The notes beneath the pieces were generated by a model. The model was not told the DNA's origin, ran no database searches, and saw only the letters and a list, made by a program, of their open reading frames with translations. The position numbers and the translations under genes were made by a program. From contig CAMTAF010000001.1 in assembly GCA_947066955.1 (NCBI GenBank), positions 55,575 to 119,574 of the forward strand: a DNA stretch of 64,000 nucleotides, written 5' to 3'. Source of the DNA: an uncultured Hungatella sp. (GTDB taxonomy: Bacteria > Bacillota > Clostridia > Lachnospirales > Lachnospiraceae). Below, one piece after another: positions 50,501-58,096 of this stretch; within the stretch, counting starts at the first letter, position 1, and each line of letters starts with the position of its first letter.

Positions 50501-52578
50501 TCTCCTTCCCCTCGGATTGTCAGCGTCCCCTTATTATCCAGTTCCCACTTCAAGTTATCTCCACACAGGCCCTTTTCTATCGTAACCACTCCTGACAGAC
50601 CATCGCACCCTTCAAATGCACCTCTTCCTATACTTACCACACTCTCCGGTATCCTTATATTGGTCAGGCTCACGCAGCCATAAAAAGCCCACTCCCCTAT
50701 CTTTGTCACGCTCTCTGCTATCTCCAACTCAGACAGATTTTCACACTCGTAAAATGCGTATGCTCCTACACTCGTTACTCCCTCCTCTATCACTACTTTC
50801 TTTATCATTTCTCTGGATCCATACCATGGCATTGACCAACTGTTCCAGTCAGGCATCTCTCCTTCCCCTCGGATTGTCAGCGTCCCCTCATTATCCAGTT
50901 CCCACTTCATGTTATCTCCACACAGGCCCTTTTCTATCGTAACCACTCCCGCCAGACCATCACACCCTTCAAACGCTCCTCTTTCTATACTCTCCACACT
51001 CTCTGGTATCCTTATATTGGTCAGGCCCACGCAACCACAGAAGGCCCATCTCCCTATCTTTGTCACACTTTCTGCTATCTCTAATTCGGACAAATTTTCA
51101 CACTCGTAAAATGCATATGCTCCTACACTCGTTATTCCTTTCTCTATCACTACTTTCTTTATATTTTCCTTGGACAGATACCACGGTGCTGACTGACTAC
51201 TCTCGTCAGGCATTATTCCTTCCCCACGGATTATAAGTGTGCCCTTATTATCCAATTCCCACTTTAGTTTATCATTATAATATGTACCTTTTTCCACTAC
51301 AACTGTCCCCGTCAGATTGATACATCCTTCAAATGCTTTTGCACCTATATAGGTTACACTGTCTGGTATCTCTATATCAGATAAACTGACACATTTATAG
51401 AATGCCTGGATTCCTATACTCGTTACGCTTTCCGGTATATCGACACTAGTCAGATTTTCGCAACCAAAGAATGCATATGATCTTATATTTGTTACTCCTT
51501 CTTCTATTACAACCTTTTTTATACGATCATTAAAAGAATACCATGGACTATACCACTCCTGAGTCTCTGGCATTGCTCCTTCTCCCCAGATTATCAATAC
51601 ACCTTCATCATTCATCTCCCATTTCAAATTTCCGTAATCGGCTGCTTGCACAATTGTCTCTTCTGTTACAGAAATTCTGTTTTCTACTGAAAAATAATTA
51701 TCTTCTTTCCCTAAAGCATCACAAGTATTAATAAAATAGACTGTTCCTCCTTCTTGTACTGTAAATGTCATCTTATATTCTTCCCCAACTTTTGCTATGT
51801 CTGGGGAAATCATATTCATATTTCCATTATCCCTTTTGTGGATCGCCATTATCGGTTTTTCCCCATCAAGGCTCTCCTCTGGGACTGTCATTGTGACAGT
51901 AATATCCTTCCTTTTTCCTACAATCTCAAGTGTCATTGCCCATATATTTTCTTCATCAATTTTTAAATCAATTTTGTCCAGTTCTTCTACCACCAATTTT
52001 TGAATATCTTTTTCTACCTCAATTTCATTGGCAACCAAATATCTATCCTCCAGGCCAATGGGAGTTAACTGATAAGGATCAACAATATTGCCACTAACCT
52101 GTTTTGGATTATACCACTCTCCTTTTAGCACAACATCACTATAAATTTCTTTCTCATCGCTGACCAATATCGGTATATCCCCGCCATAGTAATACCATCC
52201 AGCAAACCTTAGATCGTCAATATCATCCTCGTTATCATTTGCAATATTGGCAATAGATTTCCACACAGGCTTTTGATGATTCCTCTCTAACTCTTCTTCA
52301 CCTAACAATAAACTGGTAAAACTGCCTCGGCTATTTTCCTTTAAATTATAAAATGTCTGCACCCATCTTGTACGAGTTGCATCAGACTCTGTAGAATCTG
52401 AGTCTTTGTCAGAAATATCGACAAAATATCCACCTTTACCTGTCTGAAAGGTCACTTTTATTGGTTTTTCCTCTGTAGATGGTATTCCAATATCCACCGC
52501 TGCCATTGACGTAGTATTAGTCGTCAACATCACAGCCGCTAAAACCAATGCTGCCCTAGCTTTTAATTTTCGTCCCAT
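47563..52578 (-). CDS. Giant BspA-like leucine-rich-repeat surface protein with cell-wall-binding repeats
   Basis: A 1671-residue secreted protein. A signal peptide (about 1-31) is followed by a unique region, then LRR_5/BspA-type repeats (about 310-900) of the form SVTKIGEWAFYGCVSLTNIR. Within this, 119-residue blocks repeat almost identically at least three times, with further diverged copies. A region of about 500 residues of unknown fold follows, then a Gly/Thr/Glu linker (about 1400-1530) and choline-binding-type repeats at the end (GWLLLDKQWYYF, GWIKVAEIWYYM, GWIQVGEKWYYL). It should sit on the cell wall and bind host or bacterial ligands. The start follows GGAGGAATATTGT. Confidence 0.93.
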   Translation of the reverse strand: MGRKLKARAALVLAAVMLTTNTTSMAAVDIGIPSTEEKPIKVTFQTGKGGYFVDISDKDSDSTESDATRTRWVQTFYNLKENSRGSFTSLLLGEEELERNHQKPVWKSIANIANDNEDDIDDLRFAGWYYYGGDIPILVSDEKEIYSDVVLKGEWYNPKQVSGNIVDPYQLTPIGLEDRYLVANEIEVEKDIQKLVVEELDKIDLKIDEENIWAMTLEIVGKRKDITVTMTVPEESLDGEKPIMAIHKRDNGNMNMISPDIAKVGEEYKMTFTVQEGGTVYFINTCDALGKEDNYFSVENRISVTEETIVQAADYGNLKWEMNDEGVLIIWGEGAMPETQEWYSPWYSFNDRIKKVVIEEGVTNIRSYAFFGCENLTSVDIPESVTSIGIQAFYKCVSLSDIEIPDSVTYIGAKAFEGCINLTGTVVVEKGTYYNDKLKWELDNKGTLIIRGEGIMPDESSQSAPWYLSKENIKKVVIEKGITSVGAYAFYECENLSELEIAESVTKIGRWAFCGCVGLTNIRIPESVESIERGAFEGCDGLAGVVTIEKGLCGDNMKWELDNEGTLTIRGEGEMPDWNSWSMPWYGSREMIKKVVIEEGVTSVGAYAFYECENLSELEIAESVTKIGEWAFYGCVSLTNIRIPESVVSIGRGAFEGCDGLSGVVTIEKGLCGDNLKWELDNKGTLTIRGEGEMSDWYSWSMPWYGSRETIKKVVIEEGVTSVGAYAFYECENLSELEIAESVTKIGEWAFYGCVSLTNIRIPESVISIGRGAFEGCDGLSGVVTIEKGLCGDNMKWELDNEGTLTIRGEGEMSDWYSWSMPWYGSRETIKKVVIEEGVTSVGAYAFYECENLSELEIAESVTKIGEWAFYGCVSLTNIRIPESVESIERGAFEGCSKLETVMMSDGLREIAGYAFYNTAINSVVIPKTVNFLGQRAFPKETKYTYKRIDDISETPLNLTENNNFIASRNQHDQNYWGNTKDIVTSYLYGGEDGNLYRIEYVSREDGVIIEQYNSEKEFLKSWNIPMELSLFGGFYVGKENFYVVFGQRNEEESDEKEVIRIVKYGREMNRLDSVELYGLNTELPFSSSSLRIDENDTYLYVHTGHRMYKSGDGVNHQANLTIVVNKESMIPSYIRYGISNISTGYVSHSFNQFVKVDGGKVITVDHGDAYPRAVVLVVYEADDMSEESDNVMILPISEGDDEIYKYGNNGYNYNYTGVTVGGLEFSDSSYLIAGSTINQDNFSDSHTRNVFLSVVDKDNLANVKYIQISDYEEGSTYSASTPQLVKISEDLFALMWEEQAFDKSASLYETFYTRYTETNGDVKILFFDGYGNRLNNDDIGTFEGNLSDCQPIVKDGEVVWYVTDGVDTDSGNLIFYSYPAEYPGDAVDIEVNKVVLKQKYADSEEESGTGGENGTEGGSGTEGGNGIGGGSGTEGGNGTEGGNGTGGGSGTEGGNGTGGGSGTEGGSGTEGGNGTGGGSGTEGGNGTGGGSGTEGGNGTGGGNGTEGGNGTGGGGGTKGTGGGSGTKGNSGPGENFAKGGSFDSVPVLSGIWLKDDIGWWLEMADKSYPKNQWAQINGIIYRFNSDGYMVEGWLLLDKQWYYFIPDSGAMAVGWIKVAEIWYYMNENGTMATGWIQVGEKWYYLNSDGSMLANTMTPDNYMVGIDGAWIQ
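47996..48362 (-). repeat. Tandem 18-bp-type repeats encoding the Gly-rich linker
   Basis: About twenty copies of a degenerate 18-base unit encode (GG-N/S-GT-E/G)n. The units differ by a few bases. This low-complexity tract links the adhesive part of the giant protein to its cell-wall-binding end and is likely to vary in length. Confidence 0.8.
49890..51300 (-). repeat. Near-identical 357-bp tandem repeats in the LRR region
   Basis: Long identical runs recur at a spacing of exactly 357 bases (119 codons), for example starting near 49925, 50282 and 50639, with a diverged unit near 50996 and a weaker one beyond. Only a handful of substitutions separate the central three units. Confidence 0.88.
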
Positions 52579-52731
52579 ACAATATTCCTCCAATTTTCAA
52601 AAATAAGTTGTCTTTTCCCAATATGTAGGTCTCGTCCCTATATCCTCCCCCTCGTTATCTCGAAAGTAACTTGTGACAAAATTCCATATATCTCATAAAT
52701 TTGTCATGACTATATAATTTTAAGATATTAA

Positions 52732-52790
52732 ATATCGTATGTCAACATATTTATGATATAAATTATCCTAATTTATCATTTATACGATAT
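52732..52790. promoter_or_regulatory. Inverted repeat between the surface protein and XRE genes
   Basis: ATATCGTAT (52732-52740) and ATACGATAT (52782-52790) are exact complements 41 bases apart in an AT-rich divergent gap. They may be the operator of the XRE regulator. Confidence 0.45.
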
Positions 52791-52815
52791 ATAATATCTA
52801 ATAGGTGGTGATATA

Positions 52816-53121
52816 GTGGATAATAATTATATTGCGGAAAGAATTGCCCAACTTCGTAATTTAAAAAATGTCTCAGCAAGAGAGATGAGTCTGGCCATCG
52901 GGCAAAATGAAAGTTATATCAATCGTATCGAAAACCATAAGGCATTCCCGTCTATGCAGTGTTTTCTCTATATCTGTGAATACTTAGATATAACTCCTAA
53001 AGAATTTTTCGATAAGGAGACCCCAAATCCCGAAAAATTAGGTTCTCTTATTATTGAATTACAAAAGCTAAATCCTTATCAACTAGATATATTGACAGAA
53101 TTAATAAAGGAAATGACTTAA
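52816..53121 (+). CDS. XRE-family helix-turn-helix regulator
   Basis: A 101-residue DNA-binding protein with an XRE domain in its first 65 residues (IAERIAQLRNLKNVSAREMS, LAIGQNESYINRIENHKAFP). The start is GTG at 52816, with AGGTGGTGATATA ahead of it. It faces the giant surface protein gene across 237 bases and may control it; that is inference from position and the inverted repeat between them. Confidence 0.85.
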   Translation: MDNNYIAERIAQLRNLKNVSAREMSLAIGQNESYINRIENHKAFPSMQCFLYICEYLDITPKEFFDKETPNPEKLGSLIIELQKLNPYQLDILTELIKEMT

Positions 53122-53164
53122 TTGTAGAAACAATAAGAATTGCCATCTTTTTAGACAACAAAAG

Positions 53165-53186
53165 GGAGCCAGGCTCTTCTGGCTCC
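53165..53186. terminator. Hairpin after the XRE gene
   Basis: GGAGCCAG-GCTCTT-CTGGCTCC forms an 8-bp stem. A T run follows it only on the minus strand (CTTTTGTTG). In the gap 53122-53605 I see no intact gene. Confidence 0.45.
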
Positions 53187-53605
53187 TAAAAGTTATTTCA
53201 AAGAAATTTGCGCATATTTTTTACTACTCTCTTGTAAAACTCTATTGCCTATATGACAACCAGATCTCCTTTTCCATTTTGGCAAAAAACTAGATCTACT
53301 GTCTTTCTGCATGTATCAGCAATCTCCCAATAGTTTCAACGGAGATTAGTGGATGGATAGATATTCTCAAAAATCGGTCACAGCGAAATTAATTCTATTC
53401 ACTATTTCATTGAAAAATACCGCCAAAGATGCTATACTATCCTCAAAGCAATGATTTCTGCGGCAGTCCCCAAAGGGCACAAAGCCGATTTTGCAGCCGA
53501 TGGCTGTATCTTTGAGAGTTCTTATCTTTCTATCGAAATCCTGCTTTTAAATTCCAAAAACTAAGAAAAAGCAGGAGGCTGACAGACCCCGGCGACAAGA
53601 ATAAC

Positions 53606-53911
53606 GTGGAAGCCGTTTTGCAGGTAAGCATCGCGGCAAATCAGGAGTTGTATGACAAGATCAGGAGGAATTCGATTATGTGTGACGCGTTGAGACAGTT
53701 ATTAAATGAAGAGATTGAGGAAGAAAAGCGGAATGCGGTACAAAGCGCAGTTCAAAGTGCGGTCCAAAATGCCGTTCAGAAGACAGAGCAGGACACTCTG
53801 CTCGGGACAATAAAAAAATTGATGGCAAACTTAAAGCTGACTGCCGACCAGGCCATGTCTGCCATGGATATTCCTACAGAAAAGTGGGCGGAATACAGGG
53901 CGAAGCTGTGA
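53606..53911 (+). pseudogene. Rpn/PDDEXK-type transposase-nuclease, C-terminal fragment
   Basis: A 101-residue frame (GTG start) reading LQVSIAANQELYDKIRRNSI, MCDALRQLLNEEIEEEKRNA, then VQSAVQSAVQ repeats and MANLKLTADQAMSAMDIPTE. This is the C-terminal tail of Rpn-family recombination-promoting nucleases/putative transposases; the PDDEXK domain is missing. Sequence just upstream (53340-53600) has no readable homology. Probably a remnant. Confidence 0.65.
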
Positions 53912-54056
53912 GGGCTACGTTTTGGAAAGAGACTTTCATATATACGGGAGCCGGCGACCGGACAGGGGGACTTTTCCCCCTGCTCGCCGCGCCGCCCCAG
54001 CCAGCCCTGCTGGCAAACCTCCTCTCGGGGTTCATGTATATAGAGAAGGGCAGACC

Positions 54057-54275
54057 CTAATACTCCTTCTCCACCCTCTCCACCCCGTACATCTCCATAA
54101 ACCGCTCAAGGTCGCCGCTGCCCTTCACAGCCATGACCTCCGTAAATTTTCCGGTCTCTCTATCTTTAAACCCGGCCACCTGCTCCCCTGTACAGATGCT
54201 GCACCTCACCACAGCTTTCTGTTTTTCCCTGTCAAAGGGGACCTTGTACGCCGCCTTTTTCTTTTTCCAAAACAT
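54057..54275 (-). CDS. Small conserved hypothetical protein
   Basis: A 72-residue protein: basic start (MFWKKKKAAYKVPFDREKQK), two cysteines in VVRCSICTGEQ, then a charged tail. It starts nine bases after the PRPP synthetase stop, so it is the last gene of that operon. The Cys-x2-Cys could bind metal, but I do not recognise a family. Confidence 0.65.
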   Translation of the reverse strand: MFWKKKKAAYKVPFDREKQKAVVRCSICTGEQVAGFKDRETGKFTEVMAVKGSGDLERFMEMYGVERVEKEY

Positions 54276-54284
54276 GCCCTCTCC

Positions 54285-55457
54285 CTACCGGTTCCGGTAC
54301 TTGTCCAGCAGCCGGTTGATCCTCCCGGCCGGGTTCAGCAGTTCGCTCAAGGAGGCGTCATGGTTTAAGTTGTCGATGATCAGGGCAATGTATTTGCTCA
54401 TGTCCACGCTTCCGTAGTAAGGCCTGGAGAGAAGCTCCGGGCTCTGATACACCAGGTTGGTAGTGAGGATCCTGTCGATTATACCGTCTTCATAGAATTT
54501 GTCAAACTTGTCAAGGCCGTTGGTAAACAGGCCGAAGGTTGAGAAGATGAACACCTTTCTTGCCTTCCGCCGCTTAAGCTCCGAAGCCACATCCATCATG
54601 CTCTCGCCGGAGGAGATCATGTCGTCCACGATGATCACGTCCTTGCCCTCCACGCTGCTCCCCAGGAATTCGTGGGCCACAATGGGATTCCGCCCGTCCA
54701 CGATGCGGGTGTAGTCCCGGCGCTTGTAGAACATGCCCATGTCCAGCCCCAGCACATTGGCGTAGTACACGGCCCGGCTCATGCCGCCCTCGTCAGGGCT
54801 GATGACCATCATGTGGTCGCTGTCGATCTGAAGGTCTGTCTCCACTTTCAGCAGATGCTTGATAAACTGGTATGTGGGCTGTACGGTCTCGAAGCCTTTC
54901 TCCGGGATGGCGTTCTGAACCCTGGGGTCGTGGGCATCAAAGGTGATGATATTCTCCACCCCCATGTTGGTCAGCTCCTGGAGAGCCAGAGCGCAGTCCA
55001 GGGATTCCCTGCTGGAACGCCTGTGCTGCCTTCCCTCATAGAGGAAGGGCATGATCACATTGATCCTGCGGGCCTTTCCCGCCGCTGCCGCGATGATCCT
55101 CTTTAAATCCTGGAAATGGTCGTCCGGCGACATGTGGTTGGTCATACCGCATAGGGAGTAGGTGAGGCTGTAGTTGCACACGTCCACCATGATATACAGA
55201 TCATCGCCACGGACAGATTCCTCCAGAGTGCCCTTGGCCTCCCCCGAGCCGAACCGCGGGGTCTTGGCGCCGATGATATAAGAATCTCGCTGATATCCGG
55301 CAAACGCGATAGTAGATTTATGTTCGCTTTCTCGTTCTCGTCTCCAGTTTACAAGATAATCATTTACTTTGCTTCCCAACTCCGTGCAGCTTTTGAGGGG
55401 TACAAGCCCAAGGGGCCCAACTGGAATCGTTTCAATGGTCTTCTCTTCGTATATCAT
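54285..55457 (-). CDS. prs: Ribose-phosphate pyrophosphokinase
   Basis: A 390-residue PRPP synthetase, longer than the usual 315 residues and of a divergent type common in Lachnospiraceae. Markers are INVIMPFLYEGRQHRRSSRE for ATP binding, ITFDAHDPRVQN, and the PRPP loop VIIVDDMISSGESMMD. It makes PRPP from ribose 5-phosphate and ATP for nucleotide, His and Trp synthesis. It lies downstream of dnaD and the dnaC-like gene in the same direction. Confidence 0.92.
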   Translation of the reverse strand: MIYEEKTIETIPVGPLGLVPLKSCTELGSKVNDYLVNWRRERESEHKSTIAFAGYQRDSYIIGAKTPRFGSGEAKGTLEESVRGDDLYIMVDVCNYSLTYSLCGMTNHMSPDDHFQDLKRIIAAAAGKARRINVIMPFLYEGRQHRRSSRESLDCALALQELTNMGVENIITFDAHDPRVQNAIPEKGFETVQPTYQFIKHLLKVETDLQIDSDHMMVISPDEGGMSRAVYYANVLGLDMGMFYKRRDYTRIVDGRNPIVAHEFLGSSVEGKDVIIVDDMISSGESMMDVASELKRRKARKVFIFSTFGLFTNGLDKFDKFYEDGIIDRILTTNLVYQSPELLSRPYYGSVDMSKYIALIIDNLNHDASLSELLNPAGRINRLLDKYRNR

Positions 55458-55529
55458 GTTTTTCCTCCATCTATGCGGTTTTGTTCGACAAATTCTTTAT
55501 ATCATTATGATTTCAAATAGTCAAGATGC

Positions 55530-56510
55530 TCAGCGTTTTTTTGTTCTGATGTCCCCTCCGTACAGAGGGATAATAGAATACTGGCTGATGATCCTGGACG
55601 AGATTCGGTCCGAGTAAGTGTCCCGGAGCATGTCCATGGACAGGTTGGTGGAGATGATGGTACTCTTCTTCCGGATCAGTCTCTCGTTGATGCAGTAAAA
55701 AAGCTGAGAAGAGACAAAGGTGTTGTTCAGCTCTGTCCCCAGATCGTCAATGATCAGCAGATCGCAGTCCAGGATATGCTGATACATGTCCTGCATGTCC
55801 TCCTCCGTGTCATAGTGGAATTTGTTTTTGGAGAAAATATCAAACAGGTCATTGGACGATAAATAGATCACCGAGTGGTACCGGTCAATCAGCTCCTTGG
55901 CAATGCAGTTGGTGAGAAAGGTCTTTCCCACCCCGGTGCTCCCTGTAAAGATCAGGTTGCCGCCTTTTTCCTTAAAACCCTCCACATACTCTTTGCACCA
56001 GCCGTAGACCTGCTTCATATAGTCCGCCACAGTCATCCCGATCTGGGAGATCACCTCCCGGTTGTCATAGTAGGCAAAGGTAAAGGTGGAAAAATTCTCT
56101 CTCTTCAGCACCTCCTTAATGTTGGACTGAGCGTAGAGAAGGCTGATCTCTTCTTTCTTAAAACAGCGGCATTTTTTTCCGTTCACATACCCTGTATCCT
56201 GACAGTCCGGGCAGTGGTAGCGCATCTCCATGTAGTCGGCGCTGTAACCGCAGGCCTCCAGGAGCACTGCCTTCTGCTCTCTCAAATCCTCAAGATGCCG
56301 CTTAAGCACTTCCATGGCCCTGTCGTCCCCCTCCAGGAGGCGCTTTCCGCAGGCCACCGCCTGGGTGCTGATGGTGTCATCAATCTGCCGGATCTGGGGA
56401 ATTCGGCTGTAAACCTCCTTCACACGCTTGTCCTGCTCATATTTGTTCTGAAACTGACGCTGATTGTAGATCCGCATAATCGCGTCATACTGGGAATTGC
56501 TCAGTGCCAT
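55530..56510 (-). CDS. DnaC/DnaI-like helicase loader ATPase
   Basis: A 326-residue AAA+ protein. The N-terminal part has a small cysteine cluster (YHCPDCQDTGYVNGKKCRCF). The ATPase has Walker A (FTGSTGVGKTFLTNC), Walker B (LLIIDDLGTEL) and sensor residues in TIISTNLS. It should load the replicative helicase together with the DnaD-like protein encoded ten bases upstream. The names DnaC and DnaI are both used for such proteins. Confidence 0.9.
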   Translation of the reverse strand: MALSNSQYDAIMRIYNQRQFQNKYEQDKRVKEVYSRIPQIRQIDDTISTQAVACGKRLLEGDDRAMEVLKRHLEDLREQKAVLLEACGYSADYMEMRYHCPDCQDTGYVNGKKCRCFKKEEISLLYAQSNIKEVLKRENFSTFTFAYYDNREVISQIGMTVADYMKQVYGWCKEYVEGFKEKGGNLIFTGSTGVGKTFLTNCIAKELIDRYHSVIYLSSNDLFDIFSKNKFHYDTEEDMQDMYQHILDCDLLIIDDLGTELNNTFVSSQLFYCINERLIRKKSTIISTNLSMDMLRDTYSDRISSRIISQYSIIPLYGGDIRTKKR

Positions 56511-56520
56511 ATCTCCCTCC

Positions 56521-57831
56521 TCACTTTTTGTCCTCCAGCCTCTCCTTCAGGCGCTCCAGCACCATGGCGTCATAGTTGGTGCTGCGCTGTTCAAAATTGT
56601 GGAACTGGTTTTTGGATGGCTTCACCGCGCCTGTGCTCCTGTCATTTTTCCTGTTCTCCCTCTTCTCATCCAGCTTTGCCACATCAGCCAGAACCCTGAC
56701 CCCGCCCTTTTTCCAGTCTGACAGGATCTTGTCCGCGTAGGAAAAACTGGGCTTGTGGATCGCCTTCAAGGTCCTGTCGCAGGCCTCCAGGACGATGTCC
56801 CTGGTAAATCCATACTCCCGGAACCATTTGCGGATCATGGTCTGCTCCGAGTCTCCCGGCCTTCTGTCGCTGATTCCGAAGGCTTTCATCACCGCAAAGC
56901 CTTCTTTGGAAAAGGTTGCCGTGTACTCCTTAGCCATGTCCACGGTGCGAATCCCCTTCTCATGCCAGTTGAGCGCCACAGACTCCAGATACCGGATGCT
57001 GGTGTGCCCTCCCTGGACGCAGTACTCTACCAGATATTCCAAAAGCTCCGCCGACATGCCCAGACCGTCGTAGAGATAGGCGAAGACCTCGCACTCCCTG
57101 GGGGTGAAGACCTTGTTCATATATTTCTGGGAGATGTACAGAAGCTGGGTGAAATCCTCCTGGTCCGCCAGACGGCTCACCTGCTCCGGGGTGTACAGCT
57201 TCCGCCTCCCCCCGGTCATCTCCCCGGCCGCCGTCTCCGCCGCGCCTTTTCCAAGTCCCGGCACCTCTGCTGCCCCGGCGCTGTTTCCGGTTCCCGGCAA
57301 TCCTGCTGCCCCGATGCTGCTTTTGGTCCCAGGCGCGCCCACGGCTCCGATCCCGGCGCTGCCTCCGGATCCCGGCAATCCCGTTTCTCCGGCTCCGGCG
57401 GCGCCCCCGGAACCCATCCATATCCCGGATCCCGGGAGCTTTCCCTGCAATGGCATGCCGCCTGCCGCCGCGCCGTACCGGTCTTTTGCCTCAAACACGA
57501 TTCCCGGGCCGCTCCCGCTGCCAGAGGTTTTTCCGGCCTCCGGGCCTGGGGACGCTCCGGCCCCGCTTCCCGCTCCCGGCCCCGCTGCCGCCTGGTTCCC
57601 GGCCTCCGCCAGCACGCCCTGCCGCACCCAGTACCCAAGAGCCCTCTTCACATCCGACTCCGTGTGGTTCAAGGCGTCGGCGATCATCCCAATATCCCAA
57701 TCCTCTCCCTGGTGCCTCAAAAGATACAGATAGACCTTCACATATTCCCCGTTGGCCGAGGCCATGTGCCTGTCTATAAACTCGTTGGCAACCAGGGTGG
57801 CATTTATCTCCAGACAGTTTTTCATTTCCAC
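56521..57831 (-). CDS. dnaD: DnaD-domain replication initiation protein
   Basis: A 436-residue protein. Residues about 10-80 form the DnaD N-terminal winged helix (NEFIDRHMASANGEYVKVYL, LNHTESDVKRALGYWVRQGV). A low-complexity Gly/Ala/Pro-rich insert (about 85-205) follows, then DnaD C-terminal domains (FTPRECEVFAYLYDGLGMSA, EKGIRTVDMAKEY). It acts with DnaA and the helicase loader at initiation. A cluster of DnaA boxes lies directly upstream. Confidence 0.9.
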   Translation of the reverse strand: MEMKNCLEINATLVANEFIDRHMASANGEYVKVYLYLLRHQGEDWDIGMIADALNHTESDVKRALGYWVRQGVLAEAGNQAAAGPGAGSGAGASPGPEAGKTSGSGSGPGIVFEAKDRYGAAAGGMPLQGKLPGSGIWMGSGGAAGAGETGLPGSGGSAGIGAVGAPGTKSSIGAAGLPGTGNSAGAAEVPGLGKGAAETAAGEMTGGRRKLYTPEQVSRLADQEDFTQLLYISQKYMNKVFTPRECEVFAYLYDGLGMSAELLEYLVEYCVQGGHTSIRYLESVALNWHEKGIRTVDMAKEYTATFSKEGFAVMKAFGISDRRPGDSEQTMIRKWFREYGFTRDIVLEACDRTLKAIHKPSFSYADKILSDWKKGGVRVLADVAKLDEKRENRKNDRSTGAVKPSKNQFHNFEQRSTNYDAMVLERLKERLEDKK

Positions 57832-57851
57832 AATTCACCCAATCCTTCCTC

Positions 57852-58095
57852 TTATCCCCATCATACCACATGTGGATTCAAAAGAAAATAGGCGGGATTT
57901 ATCCACCATGGGATTGTGGATAATGTGGATAATGTGGACAGCAAGTCTACATAATCAGGCGAAATCTGTCGTATTTTGTAAAATCCCCTGTAAATCAAGG
58001 CTTTCAAAATTCACAGACGATTTATTATGTAAATCAAGAAATCCACAGAGGTTTTCCCCGAAAAATGTTGAAAACTCTGTGGATAATGTGGATAA
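57852..58095. promoter_or_regulatory. DnaA-box cluster between murC and dnaD
   Basis: Perfect TTATCCACA boxes (minus strand) lie at 57915-57923, 57924-57932, 58078-58086 and 58087-58095, arranged as two head-to-tail pairs with a 9-base period. Near matches are at 57852, 57871, 57899, 57933 and 58039. The gap 57832-58096 contains no gene. Confidence 0.85.
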
Positions 58096-58096
58096 C

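Noticed and set aside
49890-51300. Regular repeats that could suggest a CRISPR array
   Set aside because: Units are 357 bp, contiguous and coding, with no spacers.
57852-58095. The chromosome origin oriC itself
   Set aside because: No dnaA or dnaN gene and no clear AT-rich unwinding stretch is seen here; the cluster is reported as DnaA boxes only.
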